Part shown: positions 8,389 through 15,822 of the stretch, in pieces
How positions within the stretch are numbered: position 1 is the first letter of the stretch
Layout of the letters: every line of letters starts with the position of its first letter
From: Archangium sp.
Lineage (GTDB): Bacteria; Myxococcota; Myxococcia; Myxococcales; Myxococcaceae
Length of the DNA: 64,000 bases
Assembly: GCA_030681645.1 (NCBI GenBank)
Contig: JAUXRX010000036.1
Location: 62,001-126,000, forward strand
Direction of reading: 5' to 3'
Program-made: the position numbers and the translations under genes
Notes under the pieces: model-generated
What the model was told of the DNA's origin: nothing
What the model saw: the letters and a program-made list of their open reading frames with translations, nothing else
Database searches by the model: none

Positions 8389-9651
8389 TCACTCAGACGA
8401 GAGAATGTTCGCCACGCACATCTCTTCGTCGGAGTTCTCGCCCCAGTTCGTCTCGACCGCGCCGGCCTTGTCGTTGGCGAAGGTGCACTTCACCCGCAGC
8501 TTGTCGCCGGGCTCGAAGCGCACGGGCTCCGCGAGCTGGTACTCGTTCTGCCAGTGAAAATCCCACGCGGGGATGTCGAGGATCCTGATGCGCCTGCGGT
8601 CGGCCTTCTCGAGCCACAGCTCGCCGTGTTTCCCCAGCGTGTGCATGTGGAACATGACCGCCTCGATGTTGAAGCCGTTGGTGTTGTCGAGCGGTGAGCC
8701 GAGCAGCTCGAAGAACTGGCGCGGGTCGGCGACGTACTGGTGCAACACGTCGGGGTTCGCCGCGGGGATCTTCATCTGCCCCGCGACCCACGCCACGTCG
8801 AGCATCGGCTGGTACGCCATGCGCCGCTGCACGGTGTCCGCGAGCGTGAACTCCATCGAGGTGAGGTCTTCCTGCGGCTGGGCGACGTTCTGCACGTTGT
8901 AGTGCATCTGCATCACCACGGTCGTGCCGGGCTCGATGCGAATACCGCCGCCGCGGGGGAAGGTGGTGCCCTGGTACCCCGGGATCCACGCCGTGAGCAG
9001 GTTGACCGGGAACTGCTGCGGGCGGCTCCCGAAGGGGCCGCCGAAACACTCGTAGCCGGGCGTCGCGTCTTCCGCGTCCCACATGCGGGGGTACATCGCG
9101 TCGGCGGGCTCGACGATGTAGAGGGCGATGTGGTGCGCCTGCGAGGCCACGCCGGGCCGCGCGTTGACACCGGTGATGTACTTCGTGGCCGTCTCGGGCC
9201 ACTCGAGCACGAAGCAGCGGTAGTCATCAGGGGTGATGCGAGGGGTGTACGCCGCGGGCATCTGCACGGTGCGATCGACGCGCTCCACGCCGCCACCCAG
9301 CGAAGGCAGCGCCGCGCCCGGCTTCGTCTTGTCACCCTCGACGGGGCTCTTCGCCCACGCCGCGATGCTGGCCTTCTGCTCGTCGCTCAGCGACGGGTTG
9401 CGCAGGTACGTCACGTCGGACGGGCCGGCCTTCCACGGCGGCATGCGCCCGCTCGCCACCGCGTCGGCGATCACCGCGGCCTTGCCCTCGGCGGCGGCGA
9501 AGGTGTCGAGCGCGAACGGCGCGATGCCGCCCGCCACGTGGCAGTTGGCGCAGCGCGCGTCGAGGATGGGCTTGATGTCCTGGTGGTACGACGGCCCGGC
9601 CGGCTGACACGCAGCGGCGGTGACGAGGACCACGAGGGGGAGCAGGCGCAT
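8389..9651 (-). CDS. Haem c / copper type II monooxygenase-like lipoprotein
   Basis: The 420-residue product starts MRLLPLVVLVTAAACQPAG, a probable lipoprotein signal (Cys15), followed by a single c-type haem site CANCH (residues 34-38, Cys-x-x-Cys-His). The rest resembles peptidylglycine/dopamine monooxygenases (ascorbate-dependent Cu type II): adjacent His173-His174 in SQAHHIALYIVEP, MQMHYN, and His335-x-His337 in VMFHMHTLGKHGELW are the likely copper ligands. A haem domain fused to a PHM-like fold suggests electrons arrive through cytochrome rather than ascorbate. The ATG at 9651 is chosen for the signal; further upstream lies repeat DNA. The substrate is unknown. Confidence 0.75.
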   Translation of the reverse strand: MRLLPLVVLVTAAACQPAGPSYHQDIKPILDARCANCHVAGGIAPFALDTFAAAEGKAAVIADAVASGRMPPWKAGPSDVTYLRNPSLSDEQKASIAAWAKSPVEGDKTKPGAALPSLGGGVERVDRTVQMPAAYTPRITPDDYRCFVLEWPETATKYITGVNARPGVASQAHHIALYIVEPADAMYPRMWDAEDATPGYECFGGPFGSRPQQFPVNLLTAWIPGYQGTTFPRGGGIRIEPGTTVVMQMHYNVQNVAQPQEDLTSMEFTLADTVQRRMAYQPMLDVAWVAGQMKIPAANPDVLHQYVADPRQFFELLGSPLDNTNGFNIEAVMFHMHTLGKHGELWLEKADRRRIRILDIPAWDFHWQNEYQLAEPVRFEPGDKLRVKCTFANDKAGAVETNWGENSDEEMCVANILSSE

Positions 9652-9709
9652 GAGCGGCGCTTCATAGCGCCTCCCGTGGCGCTGATGCGAGGGGCGGAGC
9701 AGCTGCTCT

Positions 9710-9818
9710 CCCTCTCCCTGCGCGAGCGGGGAGAGGGTGGGGTGAGGGGGACGAATTGCACGAGCTGAGCCCCTCACCCGGCGCTTCGCGCCGACCTCTC
9801 CCCGCAAGCAGGGAGAGG
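9710..9818. repeat. Inverted pair of CCCTCTCCCC-family repeats
   Basis: Two copies face each other: CCCTCTCCCTGCGCGAGCGG onward (9710-9749) and CCCCTCACCCGGCGCTTCGC onward (9770-9818, ending GCAGGGAGAGG). The right copy carries an extra small hairpin GGCGCTTCGCGCC. They fill the gap between two divergent genes and could form a long hairpin. The GGGAGAGG at the right end is placed as the Shine-Dalgarno sequence of the next gene. Confidence 0.65.
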
Positions 9819-9824
9819 ATCGGT

Positions 9825-10538
9825 ATGCTGGCCGCTGTGACGCGGTGGGTGCTGTTGATCATGTGCTGGGCGCTCCCTGCGCTCGCGGTGAAGGTGCCCG
9901 GAGACGTGGGCATCGGGCCCTCCGGCTTCTGGTTCTTCGGCCCGCTCACCGACAACCGCGGCGCGGTGCCGCACTTCGGCCTCGCGTTCGATCTCCAGGC
10001 CATCATCGACCGCGACTGGATCGAGGCGAACCAGGCGTCGATCCCCGCGAAGTACAGGGGCATGGCGGACAAGGTGACCGAGCTGAAGATCGGCGCGTCG
10101 ATCTTCATCCCGTCCACCCTCTACATCTCACCGCCCATCGACGCGCTCGGCAGCGTGGGCATGTTCGGCGCGACGTGGACTCCGCTGGGGCTCACGCTCA
10201 TCACCACGGGCCAGCGCAGCTCGAAGGAGTGGAACAAGAGCCGCGGCCGGCTCTCGATCGACGCGCACCTGCTGCTCACCTATCTCTTCGTCTTCAACAC
10301 CGCGGGCTACGCGATCCCCAGCACGCACTTTCTCCGCCCGGGCCTGCAGCTGCGCAGCACCATCCTTCTCAACGTCACCGATCGCTTCCTGATCGGCCTG
10401 GGCGGCGGCGCGCAGGTCTACATTCCGCAGCGCCTGGGCCCCTCGTTCGGAATCGGTCCCATGAACGAGAACATGTGGCTCTCGGTGTTCGCCTTCTTGC
10501 AGTTTCACGTGCGCTTCCCGTACGAAGTCAGCCTCTAG
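9825..10538 (+). CDS. Exported protein, probable small beta-barrel, unknown function
   Basis: The 237-residue product has a signal peptide (MLAAVTRWVLLIMCWALPA, cleavage near ALA-VKV) and a body with amphipathic strands, glycines and a terminal aromatic stretch (LSVFAFLQFHVRFPYEVSL), as in outer-membrane beta-barrel proteins. The ATG at 9825 is fixed by the signal and by GGGAGAGG six bases upstream, itself part of a dispersed repeat. I do not recognise a family. It is 9 bp upstream of the next gene and probably co-transcribed. Confidence 0.6.
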   Translation: MLAAVTRWVLLIMCWALPALAVKVPGDVGIGPSGFWFFGPLTDNRGAVPHFGLAFDLQAIIDRDWIEANQASIPAKYRGMADKVTELKIGASIFIPSTLYISPPIDALGSVGMFGATWTPLGLTLITTGQRSSKEWNKSRGRLSIDAHLLLTYLFVFNTAGYAIPSTHFLRPGLQLRSTILLNVTDRFLIGLGGGAQVYIPQRLGPSFGIGPMNENMWLSVFAFLQFHVRFPYEVSL

Positions 10539-10547
10539 GAGCAGTCC

Positions 10548-12038
10548 ATGCCCATCCGGTCCAACCTTCCAGGCGTCGTCACTCCCACCACCACGCCTGC
10601 GACTGCGCCCGCGACTCCGGCTGCGCCGGCCGCTCCGACGACGCCCGCCCGCCCCGCACCGTGGACTGGGCCTGCCGGCCCGACGCCGCGCGACGCGTTC
10701 AACGTGGTGGCCAACACCCTGCGCCACGCGGGCCCCTCGAACTTCGAGCTCGTGCCCGGGCGCTACCCCGACGCCGTGCCGCTCACCGCGGTGCTCGGCG
10801 CGCTCGGCCAGTCGCCGCAGGGCCAGGCCGCGCTGGGCAAGGTGCTCGACGACTTGAAGGGCAAGACCGGCGTCGACGTGCCGCCCGAGCTGCGGGCCGC
10901 CGTGCTGTCGAACCCCGCCGCGCTCACGAAGGCCATGGAGCTCACGCCCGGCCAGCTCAGCCATGGCATCGGCGCGCTCAACACCGCGTACCAGTCGGGG
11001 AAGATCAAGAAGGGCGAGCCGGCGAAGGACCTGCTGCCCCAGCGCTTCGACCTCTCGAAGCTGGACGAGGTCGACGCGCCCCGCCCGAAGGCCGAGATGA
11101 AGGAGCTGGGGCCCGGCCTGTTCCAGGGCGATCTCCCCAGCGCCACGTCTGATCAGCAGGTCAAGCGCAACCGGGTGATGGCCGAGGTGTTCGGCCGCCT
11201 CTCGAACAACGCCTCGAAGCCCGACGCCGAGAAGTTCTCGGTCACCCACAACGGCAAGCAGTTCACGAAGCTCGACGAGTTCGCCAGGCAGCTGCAGGCC
11301 GACGGCTACGAGGTGAACGTCAGCTTCCAGCAGCGCGTCGCCAACTTCTCGAACCTGAAGACCACGGTGCCCGGCTCGAACCCTCCGCAGTACCTCGACG
11401 TGCCCGCGCCGCTGATGATCAAGACCGGCCTCAAGGACGGCCTGGGCAGGGAAGCGGTGGTGCCCGCGGTGCATTCCGAGATGGTGGTCTCGATCAAGGC
11501 CGGGCCCAACGCGCGCGGCCCGAAGTTCGACGCGGACCTCAAGTTCTACCAGGGCGTCAGCGGCACCGGCTTCTTCCCCTGCAACGTGAACGCGGATCCC
11601 TCGTGGTGTGGCAAGTCGACGCAGGCCACGCTCGGCGGCGCGAAGGCGCTCGAGGCGATCTCCGTGGCAGGCGCGTTCACCGACGTGGTGAACACCACCG
11701 CGAAGGCCCAGAACCTCTACGCCGACGGCTACGGCGTCACCGGCGTGTGCAACGACTCGGTGGCCGTGGTGCAGCAGGCGGTCACCGGCACCGCCGACGC
11801 GTACCCGTTGCTGATGAAGGACGAGGTGCTCTACGGCGCGCTCAAGGAGCGGCTGGGCGACGCCGACAAGGCCGACGACCCGGCGTACAAGGCGATCCGC
11901 AAGGCGATGCGCGAGCTGCCTTCCGACGTGCGGCACAACGACAGCCAGAAGCGCCGTGCGCTGGCCTCGCTGCCCTGGGCTGCCGGAAAAGAGCCGTTCG
12001 CCAGCTCGGAAGAGGCCCGGAAAATCCTGAGTCAGTAG
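10548..12038 (+). CDS. Unknown protein with Thr/Pro/Ala-rich N-terminus
   Basis: The 496-residue product begins with a low-complexity Thr/Pro/Ala region (residues about 10-50) and no signal peptide. A helical segment follows (VPLTAVLGALGQSPQGQ), then a mixed alpha/beta region of about 250 residues containing VVPAVHSEMVVSIKAG and the Cys-bearing motifs FFPCNVNADPSWCGKS and GVTGVCNDSVAVVQQA. The spaced His and Cys residues are compatible with a thiol enzyme, but I cannot match a family. GAGCAGTCC precedes the ATG. It is followed 54 bp on by a short gene of similar codon use. Confidence 0.6.
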   Translation: MPIRSNLPGVVTPTTTPATAPATPAAPAAPTTPARPAPWTGPAGPTPRDAFNVVANTLRHAGPSNFELVPGRYPDAVPLTAVLGALGQSPQGQAALGKVLDDLKGKTGVDVPPELRAAVLSNPAALTKAMELTPGQLSHGIGALNTAYQSGKIKKGEPAKDLLPQRFDLSKLDEVDAPRPKAEMKELGPGLFQGDLPSATSDQQVKRNRVMAEVFGRLSNNASKPDAEKFSVTHNGKQFTKLDEFARQLQADGYEVNVSFQQRVANFSNLKTTVPGSNPPQYLDVPAPLMIKTGLKDGLGREAVVPAVHSEMVVSIKAGPNARGPKFDADLKFYQGVSGTGFFPCNVNADPSWCGKSTQATLGGAKALEAISVAGAFTDVVNTTAKAQNLYADGYGVTGVCNDSVAVVQQAVTGTADAYPLLMKDEVLYGALKERLGDADKADDPAYKAIRKAMRELPSDVRHNDSQKRRALASLPWAAGKEPFASSEEARKILSQ

Positions 12039-12092
12039 GCACTGTTGGGCGTCAGGAAACCTGACACCCACACTCGCCGACAACCCCTTGTC

Positions 12093-12485
12093 ATGAACGT
12101 TCTCCGCTCACTGGCCCGGGATCTCTGGAATGTCGTTGGCGCTGCCAAAGCTCCCGAGGCGGGCGCGAAGACGCTCGACGCCGTTCGTCAGCAGCGGGTG
12201 CCGGGAGTGCTCGGTCTCTCGCGCTTCCGCGACGGCTTCGAGCAGTTCCCCCAGGGCGCCGCCGGAACGCTTCGCACCCTTCAGGCCGAGCGCGCGTTTC
12301 TTCCCGCGTTCAAGCCCGCTTCGCTGCAGCGCGATGGCTTCGATGGTGGTGCCCGCCGCATGCCGGTCGATCTCTGCGGTGGGGTGAAGACGAAGTACGC
12401 CACGGGCGAGGCGTCAGGGGCTGTCGCCGCGCCCGCGGGGGGCGGCTTCAACGCGTCGCTCGACGACCTCGCCTCGCTGCTGTGA
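12093..12485 (+). CDS. Hypothetical protein, 130 aa
   Basis: The product begins MNVLRSLARDLWNVVGAAKA, an amphipathic helix rather than a clear signal, and ends with Ala/Gly-rich sequence (VAAPAGGGFNASLDDLASLL). No domain is recognised. The ATG at 12093 is the first compact start; ribosome binding is not obvious. It stops directly against the convergent 87-residue gene (stop codons adjacent at 12485/12486). It may be functionally tied to the preceding 496-residue protein. Confidence 0.45.
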   Translation: MNVLRSLARDLWNVVGAAKAPEAGAKTLDAVRQQRVPGVLGLSRFRDGFEQFPQGAAGTLRTLQAERAFLPAFKPASLQRDGFDGGARRMPVDLCGGVKTKYATGEASGAVAAPAGGGFNASLDDLASLL

Positions 12486-12749
12486 TCAGCTCATCACGTT
12501 GAGCTTGAGGCCCTTTTCCTTCTTCCGCAGGCCCACGGACTCCGGACCCTCGGTCTCCAGCCCCAACGCCATCTCGAGCAGATCGATCAGCTGAGCGCGC
12601 GAGTCGGTGTCGTCCGCCGAGAGGATGGTGATCTCGACGGGCAGCCGCTCCTCCGCGGGCACGGGCTCCGCTTCGAGGGGCTTGCCATCGGGACCCAGGT
12701 CTTCCACCAGCAGGTCCCCGTCACGGTGAATCGTGTATCGACGGTGCAT
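12486..12749 (-). CDS. Hypothetical acidic protein, 87 aa
   Basis: The product starts MHRRYTIHRDGDLLVEDLG and continues with a run of charged residues to KKEKGLKLNVMS; it looks like a small soluble alpha/beta protein. A longer frame extends upstream but overlaps the divergent FHA gene, so the ATG at 12749 is preferred, leaving 46 bp between divergent starts. No family recognised. Confidence 0.5.
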   Translation of the reverse strand: MHRRYTIHRDGDLLVEDLGPDGKPLEAEPVPAEERLPVEITILSADDTDSRAQLIDLLEMALGLETEGPESVGLRKKEKGLKLNVMS

Positions 12750-12795
12750 GATGCAGTGACTGTAACGCGCTCGCGGCTGATCTACGCTGCCGCTC

Positions 12796-13305
12796 GTGCC
12801 CCTGCCCCTCTCACAGCTCGCGATGAAGCTGTTCGTGAACCCGAAGCCCGACGCCGACCCCACGGTCCCGGGGCTGGTGTGGGAAGCGCCTCCCACCAAG
12901 CTGACGGACTCGGGCCACTGGGAAATGACCGACGCCGGCCAGGCGATGATGCGCCCGCGCACCGGCGAGCCGCTCATCTTCATGGTGGAGAAGGGCTCGG
13001 CCACCAACAACCCCTTCGCCATGGGCGTCACCGTGGGCCGGGTCGAGAGCAACGACATCGTGGTCGACGACGGCTCGGTGAGCCGCTTCCACGCCTGGCT
13101 GCAGCGCGACGAGCGCACCAAGGACTGGTCGCTCACCGACGCCGAGAGCAAGAACGGCACGTGGGTCGACGGCGTTCAGCTCGCGGGCAAACAGCGGGTG
13201 GTGCTGCGCGACGGGGCGAAGCTCAAGTTCGGCGACGTGGTGATGGAGTTCTTCCTCCCCGCCGCGCTCAAGCACTTCGTGGGGCTGCGCTTCAAGGCGA
13301 AGTAA
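12796..13305 (+). CDS. FHA-domain protein
   Basis: The 169-residue cytoplasmic protein carries one forkhead-associated domain over about residues 75-150: GVTVGRVESNDIVVDD, then SVSRFHAWLQRD (the GR, S and H phosphopeptide-binding positions), and TDAESKNGTWVDG with the conserved NG. FHA domains bind phosphothreonine, so it is a plausible reader for Ser/Thr kinases such as those at 36438 and 48575. The GTG at 12796 opens the frame; an ATG at 12823 is an alternative. It is divergent from the 87-residue gene and convergent with a two-component operon. Confidence 0.85.
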   Translation: MPLPLSQLAMKLFVNPKPDADPTVPGLVWEAPPTKLTDSGHWEMTDAGQAMMRPRTGEPLIFMVEKGSATNNPFAMGVTVGRVESNDIVVDDGSVSRFHAWLQRDERTKDWSLTDAESKNGTWVDGVQLAGKQRVVLRDGAKLKFGDVVMEFFLPAALKHFVGLRFKAK

Positions 13306-13316
13306 GCGCCCTCGCC

Positions 13317-13345
13317 CCTCGACTCCGCTCCGCTCGGGGTGAACG
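13317..13345. repeat. Dispersed CCTCGACTCCGCTCGGG-type repeat
   Basis: CCTCGACTCCGCTCCGCTCG followed by GGGTGAACGG lies between the convergent FHA and response-regulator genes. It matches the copies at 1371-1399 and 35616-35645 apart from a 5-bp internal duplication. It may act as a weak bidirectional hairpin. Confidence 0.45.
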
Positions 13346-13347
13346 GG

Positions 13348-14043
13348 TTACGGATCGAAGCGGTAGCCCAGCCCACGCACCGTCTTGAAGTGCTTCGGCT
13401 CTTCGGGATCGGGCTCGAACTTCGCGCGCAGCTGGCTGACGAAGTTGTCCACCGTGCGCGCCGTGCCCTCGTAGCCGTACCCCCACGCGCCCGAGAGCAG
13501 CTCTTCGCGGCTGAAGGTGTGCCCGGGGTGGGTGACGAAGTGGCCCAGCAGCTTGAACTCCTGCGCGGTGAGCTCGACCTGCACGCCGGCGCGGCTGACG
13601 GTCTTGGCGTTGAGATCGACCGCGGTGTCCGAGAAGCGCACCACGTTCTCGTCGCGCACCTTGCGGCGCAGCACCGCGCGGATGCGGGCCAGGAGCTCCT
13701 GCAGCCCGAACGGTTTCACCACGTAGTCGTCGGCGCCCAGGTTGAGGCCCATCACCCGGTCGGTCTCCACGCCCTTGGCCGAGAGCACCACCACCGGGAG
13801 GGTGCTGCCGCGCGCGCGCAGTTCCTCGAGCACCTCGAAGCCGTTCATCTGGGGGAGCATCACGTCGAGCACCAGCAGATCAGGCCGCTCGTCGATCGCC
13901 TTCTGCAGCCCGGTGCGCCCGTCCTGCGCCTGGAGCACCTCGAAGCCCTCGAAGCGCAGGCTCATGGAGAGCCCGGTGAGGATGGAGAGGTCGTCTTCCA
14001 CCACGAGGATCTTCGTCTTCTTGTCGGTGGTGTCGTCGCTCAT
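13348..14043 (-). CDS. OmpR/PhoB-family response regulator
   Basis: The 231-residue protein has a receiver domain (ILVVEDDLSILTGL; phosphoacceptor Asp60 in LLVLDVMLPQMNG; Lys in YVVKPFGLQEL) and an OmpR-type winged helix ending VDNFVSQLRAKF...FKTVRGLGYRFDP. Its ATG overlaps the stop of the upstream kinase by 4 bp (ATGA), so the pair is coupled. The regulon cannot be inferred. Confidence 0.93.
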   Translation of the reverse strand: MSDDTTDKKTKILVVEDDLSILTGLSMSLRFEGFEVLQAQDGRTGLQKAIDERPDLLVLDVMLPQMNGFEVLEELRARGSTLPVVVLSAKGVETDRVMGLNLGADDYVVKPFGLQELLARIRAVLRRKVRDENVVRFSDTAVDLNAKTVSRAGVQVELTAQEFKLLGHFVTHPGHTFSREELLSGAWGYGYEGTARTVDNFVSQLRAKFEPDPEEPKHFKTVRGLGYRFDP

Positions 14044-15563
14044 TGCACGAGAGGGAGGTGAATGCGGAAGGTACTGCCACGCCCGGGGACGCTGTCGACC
14101 GAAATCCACCCGTCGTGCGCCTGCACGATGCGCTGGGCGATGGACAACCCGAGGCCCGAGCCCTCGGTGTCGCGCGTGAGGAGGCTGTCCACGCGGTAGA
14201 ACCGATCGAAGATCCGCTTTTGTTCCCGCCGGGGAATGCCCACCCCGTGGTCTTCGACCTCGAGCACCACGAAGTCGTCGTCGATGACGCCGCGCAGCTC
14301 GATGCGCTTGTCGTCGTCCTTCGAGTACTTGAAGGCGTTCTGCAGCAGGTTGAGCAGGGCGCCCGCCAGGGCGTCGCGATCGACCTCGATCTCCCCCAGC
14401 TTCGGCTGCAGGGTGACCGACAGGTTCGCCGGCGCGTCGATGTGCTGCGCCTTGAAGGCGTTCACCGCCGCGTCGACCAGGCCCGTGGTGGGAATGCGCT
14501 CGCGCCGGTACTGCTTCTTGCCGCTCTCGATGCGCGACCAGTCGAGCACCGACTCGATCATCCCCGAGAGGCGCGCCGTCTCCTTCGAGAGGAGATCGAG
14601 CACCGTCTGCATCTCGACCGGGTCCTTCACCCGGCCCAGCGCGAGCATCTCGATGAACATGCGGATCGAGGTGAGCGGGGTGCGCAGCTCGTGGCTGACC
14701 AGCGAGACGAAGTCGGTCTTGAGCCGCGAGATCCGCGCCTCGCGGTAGAGGGTGCGCCCGGTGAAGATCACCCCCAGCGCCAGCGTGATGTAGAAGAACC
14801 CGAGCAGCACGCTGTACACCCAGCGGTTGCGCGTGGACGCCGCCACCACCGGATCCTCGCCGGTCGCCACCACCACGAGGCGGAAGTCCTGCAGCGGGGA
14901 GGGGAGGAGCAGGCTCGCCAGCTCCCGGGGCGCCAGAGCCGCCTCGCGCGCTTCGGTGAGCCGCGCCACCATGCCCTCGGGCGGGGCCTCGCGCTTGACC
15001 GGCACCAGGAGGAAGCGGCCCTCTTCTCCCACGGGCGTGAGGCGGGCTCCGATGCCCGCCAGCAGCGTCTCGACCGCCTTCGTCGAGAGCTGCGCCCCGA
15101 AGACCTGGTCTGCCTGGCGCAGCGCGGCCACCAGGTACGTGCCCTGCGGCGAGGTGACCGAGAACACCACGGGGCGCTCGGGCAGCGAGGCCATCTCGGG
15201 GGCCAGCGGCTTGATCGCCGTGGCGATGCGCGCGTCGGCTGAGGTGACCTCCCCGGCGGTGACCTGGAACCCGACGTCGGTGAGCTGGAGGTCGCCTTGC
15301 TGCAGCACCAGAGGGCTGGTCGACTTCACCTGTGCCGTCGCGAAGGCCCCGGTGAGCTCGGTCTGCGCGGTGTTGAGGCGGTTGGTCCAGAGCAGCTGAA
15401 TGCGCTTCTCCACCGCGGCGCGCTCGTTGACGATGCCCACGATGCCGAAGCCCAGCAGGCCGGCCGAAGGCAGCACCACCAACAGGATGAGGCGGGTGAA
15501 CGTGCGCCGGAAGGACAGAAGGTCGACGCTGGCGGGCCCGGCCATGCGCAGCTTCTCGCACAC
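14040..15563 (-). CDS. Membrane sensor histidine kinase
   Basis: The 507-residue kinase has two membrane helices (about residues 21-45, LILLVVLPSAGLLGFGIVGI, and about 245-270, VYSVLLGFFYITLALGVIF) around a sensor of about 200 residues. It then has the H-box LVSHELRTPLTSIRM (His291), N-box LLNLLQNAFKYSKDD, G1 EDHGVGI and G2 GSGLGLSIAQRI. There is no clear HAMP domain. The start is either the GTG at 15563 or the ATG at 15545; the latter has GAGAAG 7 bp upstream. It precedes its regulator by a 4-bp overlap. The ligand is unknown. Confidence 0.92.
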   Translation of the reverse strand: MCEKLRMAGPASVDLLSFRRTFTRLILLVVLPSAGLLGFGIVGIVNERAAVEKRIQLLWTNRLNTAQTELTGAFATAQVKSTSPLVLQQGDLQLTDVGFQVTAGEVTSADARIATAIKPLAPEMASLPERPVVFSVTSPQGTYLVAALRQADQVFGAQLSTKAVETLLAGIGARLTPVGEEGRFLLVPVKREAPPEGMVARLTEAREAALAPRELASLLLPSPLQDFRLVVVATGEDPVVAASTRNRWVYSVLLGFFYITLALGVIFTGRTLYREARISRLKTDFVSLVSHELRTPLTSIRMFIEMLALGRVKDPVEMQTVLDLLSKETARLSGMIESVLDWSRIESGKKQYRRERIPTTGLVDAAVNAFKAQHIDAPANLSVTLQPKLGEIEVDRDALAGALLNLLQNAFKYSKDDDKRIELRGVIDDDFVVLEVEDHGVGIPRREQKRIFDRFYRVDSLLTRDTEGSGLGLSIAQRIVQAHDGWISVDSVPGRGSTFRIHLPLVQ

Positions 15564-15822
15564 CAGCCGTGCACTTTCCTGCGCATCGCGATGATCGGAA
15601 GGGTCGTGATCGGCATCAAAGGGCTGATGATCCTTGACCTCGATCAGGCATGCGACCTGCAGACTGGGGCGACGAAGCTGAAGTCCATTTGAATTTCAGG
15701 CGGTTGCAGTGCGTAGGGACGAAACGCCCTGACAAGCATGGCAGGGCATGGATGTCGCGCGGTCAGCCGAGCAAGATGACGCAGCTCAATTCCAAAGCCG
15801 TTTCCTGTTGGGGGTACACACG

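Noticed and set aside
15564-15822. Divergent promoter between the kinase and the propeller-cytochrome gene
   Set aside because: TTGACC at 15634 has no matching -10 hexamer; nothing specific can be supported in this gap.
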